Position numbers and translations under genes: made by a program. A stretch of 64,000 nt of DNA from JAHBTB01 sp964451255 (GTDB lineage Bacteria > Armatimonadota > Fimbriimonadia > Fimbriimonadales > Fimbriimonadaceae). A model generated the notes under the pieces. It was not told where the DNA came from. It did not search any database and saw only the letters and a program-made list of their open reading frames with translations. Numbering within the stretch: the first letter of the stretch is position 1; each line of letters opens with the position of its first letter. Where the stretch lies: positions 310,001-374,000 of the forward strand of contig CAYVHL010000002.1 of NCBI GenBank assembly GCA_964451255.1. Direction: 5' to 3'. Of this stretch, positions 1-9,942 are shown in pieces.

Positions 1-2141
1 CTGTCGGTGACCACGACCTCGCCATCCCTGACTTCGGCGGCTGTCCCGTCGATGCCGAACGCGGTGAGGCGATCAACGTCGACATAGGCGTCGCCGTAGA
101 GGTCGTACACCTTGGCAGCTGCGGCCAGAGCCGCACCATTGCCCCATGAATAGATGTTGAACGGGCCGATTTGGTCCGTGGCCGGCCCAGGGCCGCCATG
201 GGCGATGTTCTCCATCATGAAGCCGTAGCTCTCAGGGCCGAAGAACGGATACTTGGCCTCATAGGCGGCTTTCACCTGTTTGTTTTCCGGGCAGTACATC
301 ATGGCGAAGGAGGCCCTGAGGGCCGAGACCCCCCGCTCGAAGTATTCTGCGTCGCCAGTCGCCTTGTAGTAGTCCAGATAGATGGGGGCGAACAGGCTCT
401 CCCGGGCGTCGTCCCACTCGCCGTCCGCGTTCATGACACCGAAGCCGCCGTGGGTGGGGGCAGGGATATTAGAGGGCTCCCAGACCTGTTGGTACAGACT
501 GAGTTCGTCCAGGCATCTGCGTCCGGTCGCCAAGTATTTCTTGTCCTTCAGGACGCGGCTCGCCTTGAGGAATGCCTCCGCGCACCAGTAGATCGAGAGG
601 GTGTTCGACTTGTAGACCCCGTTGCGCGATATCACTTTCCCGATGAGGTCCTCACCCCACCGGCTGCAAGAGTAGTACGTCTCGAAATCTTCCCACCGGC
701 TCTCGTGGACCGGCCCCGCCGCCAAGTAGTCGAGGCAACGGACGGCTGCGCTTCGATAGTCATTGCGTCGAGGGTCGCGCTTCACCAGTTCGAGGAGCAG
801 GGAAGCGCCCATAGCCGACTCGGGGCCGGCCCGAAGCGTCGGACAGATTGTGCCGTCGGGTTCGACCCAGCCCGGGAAACTGCCGTCCGGCGCCTGGAGC
901 CCACAGAGCCGGTCAGCGAACCGTTTGACGTAGTCGAGTGCGGCCGTCGAACCGGGGTTCAGGTCAGCCCATTCCAACAGGAGCCGGGCGGTAAAGGCCG
1001 CGTCCAAAACATGGACGGCGTCGGATGATGCCTCGGGCGGTCGTCGGTCGGAGTTGGTCCAGCGGCCCTTGTCCCAACCCACGGTGTCCTTGTAGAGTTG
1101 GTACCACTGCCCGTTGCCGGTCGTGAAGACGGAAGGGAACAGGCCGTCTGTCTGTGGCGCGGCCAGGGCGATATTGGTCATGAGCCGGGCCCGGTGCTCG
1201 AGGTCACTCGAGCCCACCCGTCGCGCATAGCGCAAGAGCCCGTTCGCAGTCCGCTGGTTCGAGAACCAAGCTTGGTTCCACACCGAGCGTTGCTCACGCC
1301 ACTTGCGTTGGTCCATGGGGACGCTCGGGTGTTGGGTGACGTCCACGATGAACGCCGGCGCGCCGCACTCCTTCCCGTCCAGTTGGAACTGTTGCCAGAC
1401 AGTGTCGCCCCAGCCTCTGGGTTCCGGCGCGAACGCCCAGTTCGCCACATGGTCGCAGTAGGCGAGGAACGTCGCCCGCTGGCTGCCACCCACGGCGAAG
1501 CCTTTGTGGCCCCACCTTCTCCACAGTTCCCTAGAGGCCAATCCATAAGGGTCGGCGATGTCCGCCGCTTTGTCGCTGGTGACCAGATGCACCCTGATCC
1601 GGGCAGACTGACCCTTGTAGGCCAGGTCAGTCGGGACGTAGGCGACGTGGAACTTTCCGACCTCGTAGGCTCCGGCCGCGACGCGGATCTTGCGGGCGGC
1701 CCGATCGTAGTCGAGCCAGACTTTCCAGCCGTGCTTGTGGGCGGCTTCGATGTCGTCGGCGTCGACCAGCAGGACGAGCACACGCTTCTTGTCCGCGAGG
1801 ACGATCGCCGGCGACCGGAGGGAATGGTCGCCGATGACCGTGTCCGGATACGGGGAGACATGCGGGAGCCAAGTCGTCGTCGGGTGGTCGAAGTCGTGGA
1901 TGAGGGACCAGACCGCGCCGGGGCCGGAACCGGTGGCCGGGAACAGGTGGACGTATTCGAGCGTCGTCTCCCCGCCCCGACGATTGACCTGGGGCGGTGG
2001 CAGAGTGCTCTCCGACAAGATCGTGACGCCGTCGCCGACCTTGATCGTCTGGGAGTGTCCTGGGTTTTGCAAGTTCGACATGGGAGTGTGGGCCTGTCCG
2101 ACCACGGGGGCGGCCATCAAGAGGAGAATCCACCGCTTCAC
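1..2141 (-). CDS. Secreted (alpha/alpha)-barrel glycosidase-like protein, C-terminus cut by window edge
   Basis: Reading from GTG at 2141 the frame stays open for 713 codons to the window edge, so the C-terminus is missing. The start overlaps the stop of the upstream permease by four bases (GTGA), and a GGAGG lies 9 bases before it. The N-terminus (MKRWILLLMAAPVVGQA) is a signal peptide. After a beta-rich N-terminal part of about 300 residues come repeated helical hairpins rich in Trp, Tyr and acidic residues (for example LQAPDGSFPGW), typical of six-hairpin glycosidases. I do not recognise the exact GH family. As last gene of a sugar-uptake operon it probably cuts a polysaccharide or oligosaccharide outside the cytoplasm (inference). 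Confidence 0.7.
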   Translation of the reverse strand, partial: MKRWILLLMAAPVVGQAHTPMSNLQNPGHSQTIKVGDGVTILSESTLPPPQVNRRGGETTLEYVHLFPATGSGPGAVWSLIHDFDHPTTTWLPHVSPYPDTVIGDHSLRSPAIVLADKKRVLVLLVDADDIEAAHKHGWKVWLDYDRAARKIRVAAGAYEVGKFHVAYVPTDLAYKGQSARIRVHLVTSDKAADIADPYGLASRELWRRWGHKGFAVGGSQRATFLAYCDHVANWAFAPEPRGWGDTVWQQFQLDGKECGAPAFIVDVTQHPSVPMDQRKWREQRSVWNQAWFSNQRTANGLLRYARRVGSSDLEHRARLMTNIALAAPQTDGLFPSVFTTGNGQWYQLYKDTVGWDKGRWTNSDRRPPEASSDAVHVLDAAFTARLLLEWADLNPGSTAALDYVKRFADRLCGLQAPDGSFPGWVEPDGTICPTLRAGPESAMGASLLLELVKRDPRRNDYRSAAVRCLDYLAAGPVHESRWEDFETYYSCSRWGEDLIGKVISRNGVYKSNTLSIYWCAEAFLKASRVLKDKKYLATGRRCLDELSLYQQVWEPSNIPAPTHGGFGVMNADGEWDDARESLFAPIYLDYYKATGDAEYFERGVSALRASFAMMYCPENKQVKAAYEAKYPFFGPESYGFMMENIAHGGPGPATDQIGPFNIYSWGNGAALAAAAKVYDLYGDAYVDVDRLTAFGIDGTAAEVRDGEVVVTD

Positions 2142-2968
2142 CCTTTGAGACCTCCGAGAGCGATGCCTTCGACCACGTAGCGCTGGCAGAGCAGGTAGAC
2201 GATCAACACCGGCACGACCACAAAGGTCGCGCCCGCCATCAGCAGCGGCCAGCTCATCACATAGTGGCCCGCCGACAGTGCGGAGATCGCCAGGGGTAGG
2301 GTTCGCATCTCATCACTTTTGACGACGATCAAGGGGCCGATGAAGTCGTTCCAGGCACCGAGGAAGGTGAAGACGGCGAGGGTCGCCACGGCCGGTTTGG
2401 CGAGTGGCATGACCACTCGGGCGTAGATCCGGTATTCGCTGGCGCCGTCGATGCGGGCCGCGTCCAGGTAGTCGTCGGGGATGGTCAGCATGTACTGGCG
2501 AAGGAAGAAGATACCGAACGCGCCCGCGAGCCCAGGCACGATCAGTCCGGGATAGCTGTCCAGCCATCTGAGTTGCTTGAGCAGCAGGAATGTCGGGATC
2601 ATGTTGACCTGGAACGGGATCATAAGCGTCGCCAGTAGCCCGAGGAACAGCGCGTTACGGCCCTTGAACTCGTACTTGGCGAATCCATAGGCGGCCATCG
2701 AGTTGATCAAGAGGCTGCCAACCGTGATGGTGACGCTGACGACGATGCTGTTGAAGAAGAACCTGGCGAAGGGCGCGGTCCGCCATGCCGCACCGTAATT
2801 CTCGAACCGGAGCGGTAACGGCATGATCTTGGGCGGGAACGCAAAGGCGTCGGCGTCCGTGCGAAGGGACGTCAGGATCATCCATAGAAACGGCACCAAC
2901 ATCGCCAGCCCCACCAGGGAGACGATGATCCAGACCGACCCACGGAAAACTCGACCGGTGTTCCTCAT
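2138..2968 (-). CDS. Carbohydrate ABC transporter permease, MalG type
   Basis: Inner-membrane permease of a family 1 sugar ABC importer, 276 residues with about six membrane segments. The EAA loop that contacts the ATPase is visible as DDYLDAARIDGASEYRIY. The open frame extends 95 codons further upstream, but that part is a low-complexity shadow of the preceding permease. The ATG at 2968 overlaps that gene's stop (ATGA) and leads straight into the first membrane helix, so it is the better start. It works with the other permease and the binding protein. No ATPase gene is in the operon, so a shared MsmK/UgpC-type ATPase encoded elsewhere is likely. Confidence 0.93.
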   Translation of the reverse strand: MRNTGRVFRGSVWIIVSLVGLAMLVPFLWMILTSLRTDADAFAFPPKIMPLPLRFENYGAAWRTAPFARFFFNSIVVSVTITVGSLLINSMAAYGFAKYEFKGRNALFLGLLATLMIPFQVNMIPTFLLLKQLRWLDSYPGLIVPGLAGAFGIFFLRQYMLTIPDDYLDAARIDGASEYRIYARVVMPLAKPAVATLAVFTFLGAWNDFIGPLIVVKSDEMRTLPLAISALSAGHYVMSWPLLMAGATFVVVPVLIVYLLCQRYVVEGIALGGLKG

Positions 2969-3849
2969 TGCCAGGTTTGGAGCCTCTTGTTGTAGTACTG
3001 CCGCTGGATGACGGTGAGGGCGAGGACGATCACAAACAGGAGGACCGCCAGGGCAGAGGCGTAGCCGAAGTTCAGGCTCTGGAACGCGGTCTGCCAGAGA
3101 TAGAAGAGGTACACACGGGTCTTGTCGAGCGGGCCGCCCCCAGTCATGATGTACACGCTCTGGAACACCTGGAAGCCCCCGATGACCCCCATCATGGTGA
3201 GGAACATGGTGGTCGGCGTCAAGAGCGGCCAGGTCACGTGGCGGAAACTCTGCCAAAAGTTCGCGCCGTCGATACGGGCGGCCTCAAGGACGTCGTCGGG
3301 AATCGATTTCAATCCGGAGATGTAGATCAATACGCCGAACCCAAGGTCGTGCCAGAGGCTGACCCCCGCCACCGTCGGCATAGCGAGGACAGGGTCGCCC
3401 AGCCAACTGGGCGGGTGTTGGACCCCCATTCCCCGCAACCATGCGTTGATCAGGCCGAACTCGGGGTTGAGCAGCCACTGCCAGACAAATGCGACGGCAG
3501 CGAGGCTGGTCACGTTCGGCAGGAAGTACATCGCCCGCATCGCCGACCTGCCTCGGAACCACTTCTGGTCGAGGGCCATGGCGACGGCAAGTGCCAGGAC
3601 AAGTCCGGTTGGGAGGGTGAAGAGGACAAAAATCGCGGTGTTGAGCAGGGTCGTCCACACCAACGGGTCGTCCTTCATCCTGGCGTAGTTCTCGAGTCCG
3701 ACGAAGTAGGGGTTGCTGATGCCGTCGTAAGCGGTGAAGCTGAGACAGATCCCCCAAACGCACGGGACGATGACAAACAGACTGATCAAGAGCAACGCCG
3801 GAGCGATGAACTCCCAACCCCAGGCGTCCTTGGAACGACGGGGCTTCAA
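2965..3849 (-). CDS. Carbohydrate ABC transporter permease, MalF/UgpA type
   Basis: First of two permease subunits of a sugar importer, 294 residues with about six membrane helices. The EAA motif is DDVLEAARIDGANFWQSF. The start ATG at 3849 overlaps the stop of the binding-protein gene (ATGA) and its own stop overlaps the next permease start, so all three should be translationally coupled. Length and motif are normal for family 1 sugar permeases. The substrate cannot be read from the sequence; a glycosidase at the end of the operon and the sugar-active genes beyond the regulator suggest a plant or microbial oligosaccharide. Confidence 0.93.
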   Translation of the reverse strand: MKPRRSKDAWGWEFIAPALLLISLFVIVPCVWGICLSFTAYDGISNPYFVGLENYARMKDDPLVWTTLLNTAIFVLFTLPTGLVLALAVAMALDQKWFRGRSAMRAMYFLPNVTSLAAVAFVWQWLLNPEFGLINAWLRGMGVQHPPSWLGDPVLAMPTVAGVSLWHDLGFGVLIYISGLKSIPDDVLEAARIDGANFWQSFRHVTWPLLTPTTMFLTMMGVIGGFQVFQSVYIMTGGGPLDKTRVYLFYLWQTAFQSLNFGYASALAVLLFVIVLALTVIQRQYYNKRLQTWQ

Positions 3850-5207
3850 CTCTTGCCCTCCTTGAGTCTTTCGACGCGCTTGGCCTCGTCAATCTGGTGG
3901 TTTGTCTTCTGTGCGGCGTCTTTCAGCGCCTCCATCGGGTCGGCGTTCTGGAGGAGGACCCGGTCGACCGCCTCCCGCAGAAACACGCCAAGGATGTCGG
4001 AATGCTGGCTGGACTGCTTGATCGTAGTCCAGTTGTTCTCCAGGACAGTGGTGATCCAGCCACACTTGTCCTTGAACTCGGTCGGGCTGTCGATACCGGG
4101 AATCACCCCGGGGGCGCCAGTCACGTCCTTGAATTCAGGAGACCTCAAGGCTGACCATCGGGCGGGCGGCGCCACCCACAGGTACCGCCAATACTCGATG
4201 AGGGACTCCTTGCTACTGAGGAACTTGACGAGCTTCCAAGCCTCGTCCGGGTGTTTGGTCTGGGCGCTGATTCCCCAGAAACACGAGCCACTGACCGACA
4301 TCGGGATCTTTCCACGGGGCAGGGGGGCCACCCCGAACCTGAGTTTCGGCGCGTTCTTCTTGAGAGACGGTGTCCGCCAACTGCCGTCCACAAAGAGGGC
4401 GACCTTGCCCGCTTCGAAAAACTTGTCCGGGCCGAGACCGCCCCGCTCCTCACTTGATTGACTGAGGGTATAGGACTGCATCAGGCTCTTGTAGAACTTG
4501 AGGGCGTCGGCCGCCTCGGGCGAGTCGACCACGACCTTCTCACCGTCGTCTGACCATATCTGCCCACCAGCTTGGAAGACGAAAGGCTGGAAAGTGCCGT
4601 CGTTCCAAGCCATATTCAGGCCGATGATCTCGGGGTGCCCGTCGCCGTTTGTGTCTTGGGTCAGCTTGTCTGCGGCGTTCTTCAGGTCGTCCCAAGTCCA
4701 GTTTGCGTCGGGATAGGACATGCCCGCCTTGTCAAAGAGGTCTTTGTTATAGAAGAGGCCGAGGATGTTGATGTCTTGGGGCACACCGTACGTCTCGCCC
4801 TGGAACTGCAGGGCGTCCCACAGGATCGGGATGAAGTCTTTCCGGTCGATGCCGTCCGGGCCGTCGATGTATTTGTTGAGGGGCAGGTCGAGGCCACGGC
4901 GGATCCAGGGGATGTTGCCAGCGGTGCTCTCGCGGATCACGTCCGGTGAAATGCCGCCCGCATACGACAGCAGAACCTTGTTCGGGTAGTCCTCGAAGTG
5001 GTGGAACCGGACTTTGATGCCCGGGTTCTGGCGTTCAAACTCGGGGATGTACACCTTTGTGTAGAGATCGTTTTCGAACGGCATCCCCCAGACGCACATC
5101 TCGATCTCGACGGGGTCGGATTGCTTGGCCGCAGGGGCCGTTTTGTCGGGCAGGATCAACCGCAGGACAAGCAGGGCGAGGACGACGGCGGTGAGTGCCC
5201 TAATCAT
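3846..5207 (-). CDS. Extracellular sugar-binding protein, family 1
   Basis: Solute-binding protein of the ABC importer, 453 residues. Typical features are a hydrophobic N-terminal signal or anchor (MIRALTAVVLALLVL), a beta strand EIEMCVWG, FERQNPGIKV, ISPDVI and the late WKLVKFLSSKE segment. No lipobox Cys is present, so it is either released or held by an uncleaved anchor. ATG at 5207 has a GGAG 10 bases upstream and is preferred over a TTG two codons earlier. First gene of the operon and divergent from a GntR/LacI-type regulator, which suggests substrate-induced control from the shared intergenic region. Confidence 0.92.
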   Translation of the reverse strand: MIRALTAVVLALLVLRLILPDKTAPAAKQSDPVEIEMCVWGMPFENDLYTKVYIPEFERQNPGIKVRFHHFEDYPNKVLLSYAGGISPDVIRESTAGNIPWIRRGLDLPLNKYIDGPDGIDRKDFIPILWDALQFQGETYGVPQDINILGLFYNKDLFDKAGMSYPDANWTWDDLKNAADKLTQDTNGDGHPEIIGLNMAWNDGTFQPFVFQAGGQIWSDDGEKVVVDSPEAADALKFYKSLMQSYTLSQSSEERGGLGPDKFFEAGKVALFVDGSWRTPSLKKNAPKLRFGVAPLPRGKIPMSVSGSCFWGISAQTKHPDEAWKLVKFLSSKESLIEYWRYLWVAPPARWSALRSPEFKDVTGAPGVIPGIDSPTEFKDKCGWITTVLENNWTTIKQSSQHSDILGVFLREAVDRVLLQNADPMEALKDAAQKTNHQIDEAKRVERLKEGKS

Positions 5208-5230
5208 GATCAAGAGGCTCCGTGCCTGTT

Positions 5231-5301
5231 CATACTCGATTTCGAGACTCTCGTATGATAGCGTGAAAATTCATTTTGCACAGGGAATATTTGCATTTCC
5301 C
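5231..5301. promoter_or_regulatory. Divergent control region with two inverted repeats
   Basis: Between the importer operon and its divergent regulator lie two inverted repeats. The first (5231-5257) has outer arms CATAC/GTATG and contains the tight palindrome CTCGATTTCGAG (5235-5246). The second (5283-5301) is GGGAATATTTGCATTTCCC with 5-base arms. TATGAT at 5254-5259 could be a -10 box for the plus strand and overlaps the first repeat. These are plausible operators for the adjacent GntR/LacI-type protein; binding is inferred only from position and symmetry. Confidence 0.45.
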
Positions 5302-5317
5302 GATTTTTTGTCGTAGA

Positions 5318-6439
5318 ATGACCCTCGTGCAGAAGGCCACTTGGAAAAAGATCGCCGATGAGATCGAGGCGAGAATCAAGTGCGGTGAACTCGCTCCGGG
5401 TGACCGGGTCGAGACCGAGGAGGCCCTTGCCGCCCGACTGAAGGTGAGCAGGCACACTGCCCATAGGGCGTTGCACGAACTTCAAAGCCAAGGCTTGATC
5501 TCGCGGCAACGCCGGTGGGGAAGCGTCGTTTCTGACCCCACGACTCGCAAGTCCAATAGGATCGCCTACATCGTCGATTTTGCCAACGTCCGCTTCCAAG
5601 GCGACTTGATGATGCACATCGAGCACGCGTTGGGTGGGGAAGACAGGCTCGTGGTCTCGACTTCCAAGGGTGACGCGGAGCGGGAGGCCGAGAACCTCCG
5701 TCGCTTGGCCGAAGAGGTCGACGGCATCATCTGCTATCCGGCAGACGGAGACAGCAACGCGGCCTTGTTCAACGAGCTAAGCGACGCCGGTTACCCGTTG
5801 GTGCTGATCGACCGCGCCCCGCGTGGATGCGAGCACTTGGTCGTGCTCACCGACAACCTCGAGGCGAGCCGAAACGCAGTGGGTGAACTCGTCAACCGAG
5901 GGCACAGGCGCATAGCGTTTTTTGGCAGCAACAACGATCACGCCCAGAGCGTGCGCGAACGGTATTTAGGCTATAAATCGGCAGTTGCTACGGTCGACCA
6001 TCCGGGAAAGTGTCTCGAACGTTGGATTCCCCTGGCGCTCGACCAAGATCCAGAGACTATGTTCCAAGCAGTGATCGACGCGCTTGTGGCAATGCGGGTC
6101 TCGGGCGAACCGCCAACGGCCGCTTTCTGCGTCCACGACCGTCTTGCCATGGGCATCAACGAAGCTTGCAAGCAACTCGGCTTGCAGATCGGCAGGGACT
6201 TCGAGGTGGCCACTTTTAATGACTACGGACACATGTTCTTGCGCCACCATTGGCGCTTCCACCGGATAATCCAGCAAATGGATCTCATGAGCGTCTCGGC
6301 CGTCAACCGACTGAACGCACTGATGCACGGGGAGTCTATTGACCGTGGCCCCCTTCGCATACCCGCCCAATTTATTCACTCCCAAGAGACCGGGTCTCTT
6401 TCCTCGTCGTCAGCTGAACTCAGCCACGTTCTCCCTTAA
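5318..6439 (+). CDS. GntR-type HTH regulator with LacI-like sugar-sensing domain
   Basis: Cytoplasmic transcription factor of 373 residues from ATG 5318. Residues about 9-70 form a GntR winged helix (KIADEIEARIKCGELAPGDR, then LAARLKVSRHTAHRALHEL and a GLISRQRRWGS wing). Residues about 80-350 are a LacI/PBP1-type ligand domain (NRGHRRIAFFGS, AAFCVHDRLAMGI), the architecture of AraR-like regulators. A TTG 14 codons earlier is possible but adds an unlike leader; neither start has a clear Shine-Dalgarno sequence. Divergent from the sugar importer, so it most likely represses that operon until a sugar binds (inference). Confidence 0.88.
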   Translation: MTLVQKATWKKIADEIEARIKCGELAPGDRVETEEALAARLKVSRHTAHRALHELQSQGLISRQRRWGSVVSDPTTRKSNRIAYIVDFANVRFQGDLMMHIEHALGGEDRLVVSTSKGDAEREAENLRRLAEEVDGIICYPADGDSNAALFNELSDAGYPLVLIDRAPRGCEHLVVLTDNLEASRNAVGELVNRGHRRIAFFGSNNDHAQSVRERYLGYKSAVATVDHPGKCLERWIPLALDQDPETMFQAVIDALVAMRVSGEPPTAAFCVHDRLAMGINEACKQLGLQIGRDFEVATFNDYGHMFLRHHWRFHRIIQQMDLMSVSAVNRLNALMHGESIDRGPLRIPAQFIHSQETGSLSSSSAELSHVLP

Positions 6440-6461
6440 TCCTCATTTGGAAATAGCAAAG

Positions 6462-7331
<870 letters not shown>

Positions 7332-7341
7332 GGAGGACGAT

Positions 7342-7533
7342 ATCAAAAAGCCACTTCCCACTCCCGTCATTGTCTTGGCGATTGTTGTGATCGTCGGTGT
7401 CTTGGGTCTTATGCTGTTCAAGAGTGGCGGAGGCGAGACGACCATCGGCGACAAGAACAGTCTGCCTCCACAAATGAAGGCAGCTTACGGGATATCGGAC
7501 GGCAAATCTCCTACTCAACAAAATCAAAAGTGA
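7342..7533 (+). CDS. Small single-helix membrane protein with apparent ATC start
   Basis: An open frame of 63 residues follows the pseudopilin. Its N-terminus is KKPLPTPVIVLAIVVIVGVL, a lysine-rich start and one clear membrane helix, followed by a short Gly/Gln-rich polar tail ending in a TGA at 7531. No ATG, GTG or TTG occurs in frame between the last upstream stop (7270) and the helix. A perfect AGGAGG at 7331-7336 sits 5 bases before ATC at 7342, which is the best candidate start. Either ATC is used or one base (ATG read as ATC) is wrong. It is probably co-translated with the pseudopilin, whose stop overlaps the Shine-Dalgarno by one base. Function unknown. Confidence 0.6.
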   Translation: MKKPLPTPVIVLAIVVIVGVLGLMLFKSGGGETTIGDKNSLPPQMKAAYGISDGKSPTQQNQK

Positions 7534-7541
7534 ATGCACTG

Positions 7542-7579
7542 TTGCCGACCAGCGTGAGCTGGTCGGCAATTTTCTTTTT
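7542..7579 (+). terminator. Rho-independent terminator after the pseudopilin pair
   Basis: Perfect 11-base stem TTGCCGACCAG / CTGGTCGGCAA with a six-base loop (CGTGAG), followed directly by TTTTCTTTTT. It starts 8 bases after the stop of the small membrane protein and supports that frame as the last gene of the unit. Confidence 0.93.
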
Positions 7580-7582
7580 ATC

Positions 7583-8716
7583 ATGTTCCTCAACGCGATA
7601 TTCTTAGTTTTGAAGCCAGAGATCAAAGTCTTGTCGGTGGAAAAGGTCTCTCAGGTGACGGGTGAGACCGACCGGCAACGGCACATCCCGACCGACAGCC
7701 GGACAGAGAGCCGATTTGGACTACGGGGGACAGACTTAGGCGCCTCGTTTGAACACAACGGCAAGCTCGTGTTCTTGTTCGGCGACACTTGGCCGACGGG
7801 GGCGAACACGCCGGACCGACCGGTGGACGGGGACTCGATCGCCTATTCGAGCGACACTAACCCCGACGATGGTCTAAAGCTCGACTTCATCACCGCCAAG
7901 GACGGCAAGTACGGCACCGTGAAGATCCCAGGTGTCAGCTTGGGCGGGTTTGAAGTGCCGAATGGCGGTTTCAGTGCTGGAGACTACATGTACGGTTTCT
8001 ACACCACGGCCCATAGATTTGAGCAAAGGGGCGTGGTCATGGGTCGAAGCGTCCTAGCGAAGTCGAAGGACGGACTCAATTGGTCGAAGGTGTTTGACTT
8101 TTCCAGCAAGCACTTTGTCAACGTTTCTCCACTCATCGTGGATGCCGGCTCGTTGCATGGCTTCCCGGTCAAGAAAGGAAAGGTCCTCTTTATGTGGGCC
8201 AGTGGCGCGGAGTATCGGCGGAGTTCGCCGCGTCTGGCCTATGTTCCCCTAAAGGACGTCGAAAGCAAGAACGCTGTCCGGTTTTGGGACGGACGCGGAT
8301 GGAGCGCATCAGAAGACGACGCCAAAGAGCTGGTCGACCATCCGGTAGTCGGCGAGATTTCGGTTGCTTGGAACCGCCAGCTGAGCCGGTTCATCATGCT
8401 ATATAACAGCGACCGTCCCAGGGGGATCACCCTTAGGACGTCAGAGACTCCCTGGGGCCCTTGGTCGGATCCGACCATCCTCTTCGACCCTAACCGGGAC
8501 GGAGGCTATGGCAAGTTCATGCACATCAGTTGGAAGGTCAAGAAGGCCGACTCAGTGCAAGACCCCGGGCGTGACGACGACTATGGTGGAGAGTACGGCC
8601 CGTACATGATCCCCAAGTTCTTCAAGGGCACCCGGAAGAACGCGACGATCTACTTCTTGATGTCGACCTGGAACCCTTATAACGTGGTTCTCATGCGGGC
8701 AAGGCTCAGCCGCTGA
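7583..8716 (+). CDS. DUF4185-like beta-propeller protein, putative sugar-active
   Basis: Protein of 377 residues starting at ATG 7583, just past the terminator T-run. The core shows the DUF4185 pattern: GTDLGASFEHNGKLVFLFGD near residue 50, later GRSVLAKSKDGLNWSKVFDF, and LRTSETPWGPWSDPTILFD. Such proteins fold as five-bladed propellers related to glycoside-binding or -cleaving enzymes; the reaction is not established for this one. There is no clear signal peptide, although the first 10 residues are hydrophobic. It probably belongs functionally to the surrounding carbohydrate genes. Its 3' end faces the GH172 gene with a 30-base gap. Confidence 0.7.
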   Translation: MFLNAIFLVLKPEIKVLSVEKVSQVTGETDRQRHIPTDSRTESRFGLRGTDLGASFEHNGKLVFLFGDTWPTGANTPDRPVDGDSIAYSSDTNPDDGLKLDFITAKDGKYGTVKIPGVSLGGFEVPNGGFSAGDYMYGFYTTAHRFEQRGVVMGRSVLAKSKDGLNWSKVFDFSSKHFVNVSPLIVDAGSLHGFPVKKGKVLFMWASGAEYRRSSPRLAYVPLKDVESKNAVRFWDGRGWSASEDDAKELVDHPVVGEISVAWNRQLSRFIMLYNSDRPRGITLRTSETPWGPWSDPTILFDPNRDGGYGKFMHISWKVKKADSVQDPGRDDDYGGEYGPYMIPKFFKGTRKNATIYFLMSTWNPYNVVLMRARLSR

Positions 8717-8746
8717 AACTTGGCGACCGCCTAACGTCTCTGAGCC

Positions 8747-9832
8747 CTAGATGATTTCTAGGGAATCCCGACAAGGCAACTCAGGGAACGGGGCGGTCGG
8801 CAAGGTCTGATACCAGAACGCCACGCTGGCGATATCGTCTTGTAGCGGCAAGTACCGGCCGCCGCTCCGCCAACCCAGCGCCTGGATAGTGACGCGCAGG
8901 TCTTGTTCAAAGCGGACAGGATCCATGATGTGCCATCGATATAGGCTAAACCGGGTGTTGGCCAGGTAAAGACCGTCTGGCCTTATGACCTGGGGCATTC
9001 CCGCGTAAGGTGTTGTGAACTCACGATAGCCGCCGTTTTCCTTGCCTAGGTCGAAGTTATAAGAGCCGCAGAAATAGTCTTCCGTGCCTGTGCCACAAAT
9101 CGTCGGGAACTCACGGTCGCCGTCCATGAAGAACTTGATCTCGCCCTCACCCCACCATTGGTTGTTGTTGACCTGCCATGCCATGTAGGTTCCTACATAG
9201 TGGCCGTGCCCGGTGACACCGTCCAAGATCGTATAGACTTCCTTATAGGGCAGAGGGTTTGTGCGTCGAAATTGAGCGTGAAAGTAGGCGCAGTCCTCAG
9301 GAATCTCTGTCAACGTGTAATTGACTTGATAATAGAGGACCATCTGCTCGTCGGCAAGGTTGGTGACCGTGATCCGGCATCGCTTGCGAAACGGCATCTC
9401 CCAATAGCAATTGAACGCACTGCCCGGGTTCACGCACACGGGCAATGACGAGACCTGGGCGTAGGAACCCCAACCACAGGCAAAGAAGTCGCCGATCGGA
9501 CATTCCACCGATGGGTTTTCCTGGTCGTCCCAGTAAATGCGAATGATGGTGTACCTCCAGTTACCTGTTGGTGTCAGCCATATCTGCTGGATGGCGCCGG
9601 GGCCCTCGATGTCGGCCATGACGTGTTCGGCACCAGAGTCGATCCTGACGAACGGCGAGAGCTTCCACCCTTGCCCGAGGTCGCGGGCGCACGATGCCGC
9701 CGGCCCATCGGTCGACTTGCCGCCTTCACCCTTGCCTCCGGTGAAGTTCTCGGGGCTGATGCTCCGCGTCTTTGCATCTGATAACCGCGAGAGGTTTCCG
9801 AGGTGCAGGCCGATACCGTTGAATCCAGGCAT
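8747..9832 (-). CDS. GH172 (DUF2961) family glycoside hydrolase
   Basis: Protein of 361 residues covering the whole DUF2961 fold, the family now called GH172 (difructose-anhydride and fructo- or arabinofuranoside-active enzymes). Diagnostic segments are GPGAIQQIWLT, RIYWDDQENPSVECPIGDFF, WWGEGEIKFFMDGD and GTGTEDYFCGSYNF. The last two carry the acidic residues that act in catalysis in characterised members (family knowledge, assigned by motif). No signal peptide is seen, so it likely acts in the cytoplasm on imported sugar. Transcribed toward the DUF4185 gene and away from the phosphatase promoter region. Confidence 0.88.
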   Translation of the reverse strand: MPGFNGIGLHLGNLSRLSDAKTRSISPENFTGGKGEGGKSTDGPAASCARDLGQGWKLSPFVRIDSGAEHVMADIEGPGAIQQIWLTPTGNWRYTIIRIYWDDQENPSVECPIGDFFACGWGSYAQVSSLPVCVNPGSAFNCYWEMPFRKRCRITVTNLADEQMVLYYQVNYTLTEIPEDCAYFHAQFRRTNPLPYKEVYTILDGVTGHGHYVGTYMAWQVNNNQWWGEGEIKFFMDGDREFPTICGTGTEDYFCGSYNFDLGKENGGYREFTTPYAGMPQVIRPDGLYLANTRFSLYRWHIMDPVRFEQDLRVTIQALGWRSGGRYLPLQDDIASVAFWYQTLPTAPFPELPCRDSLEII

Positions 9833-9942
9833 TAAGCCATTTTGTCCGTTTGAGAGGGGCTCGCGCCAGGTTTTCTCATATTGTGTGGGGAATAGTCTCT
9901 ATGTTCGAGTGTTTAGGCGGGCATAGTCGGGCCACCGGTGCC

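Noticed and set aside
2969..3256. Long N-terminal extension of the MalG-type permease frame
   Set aside because: It is a low-complexity shadow inside the preceding permease gene; the ATGA overlap at 2965-2968 gives a proper start.
5291..5319. TTGCAT-17 bases-TAGAAT as promoter of the GntR/LacI-type regulator
   Set aside because: The -10 box would overlap the ATG at 5318, leaving no transcript start before the gene.
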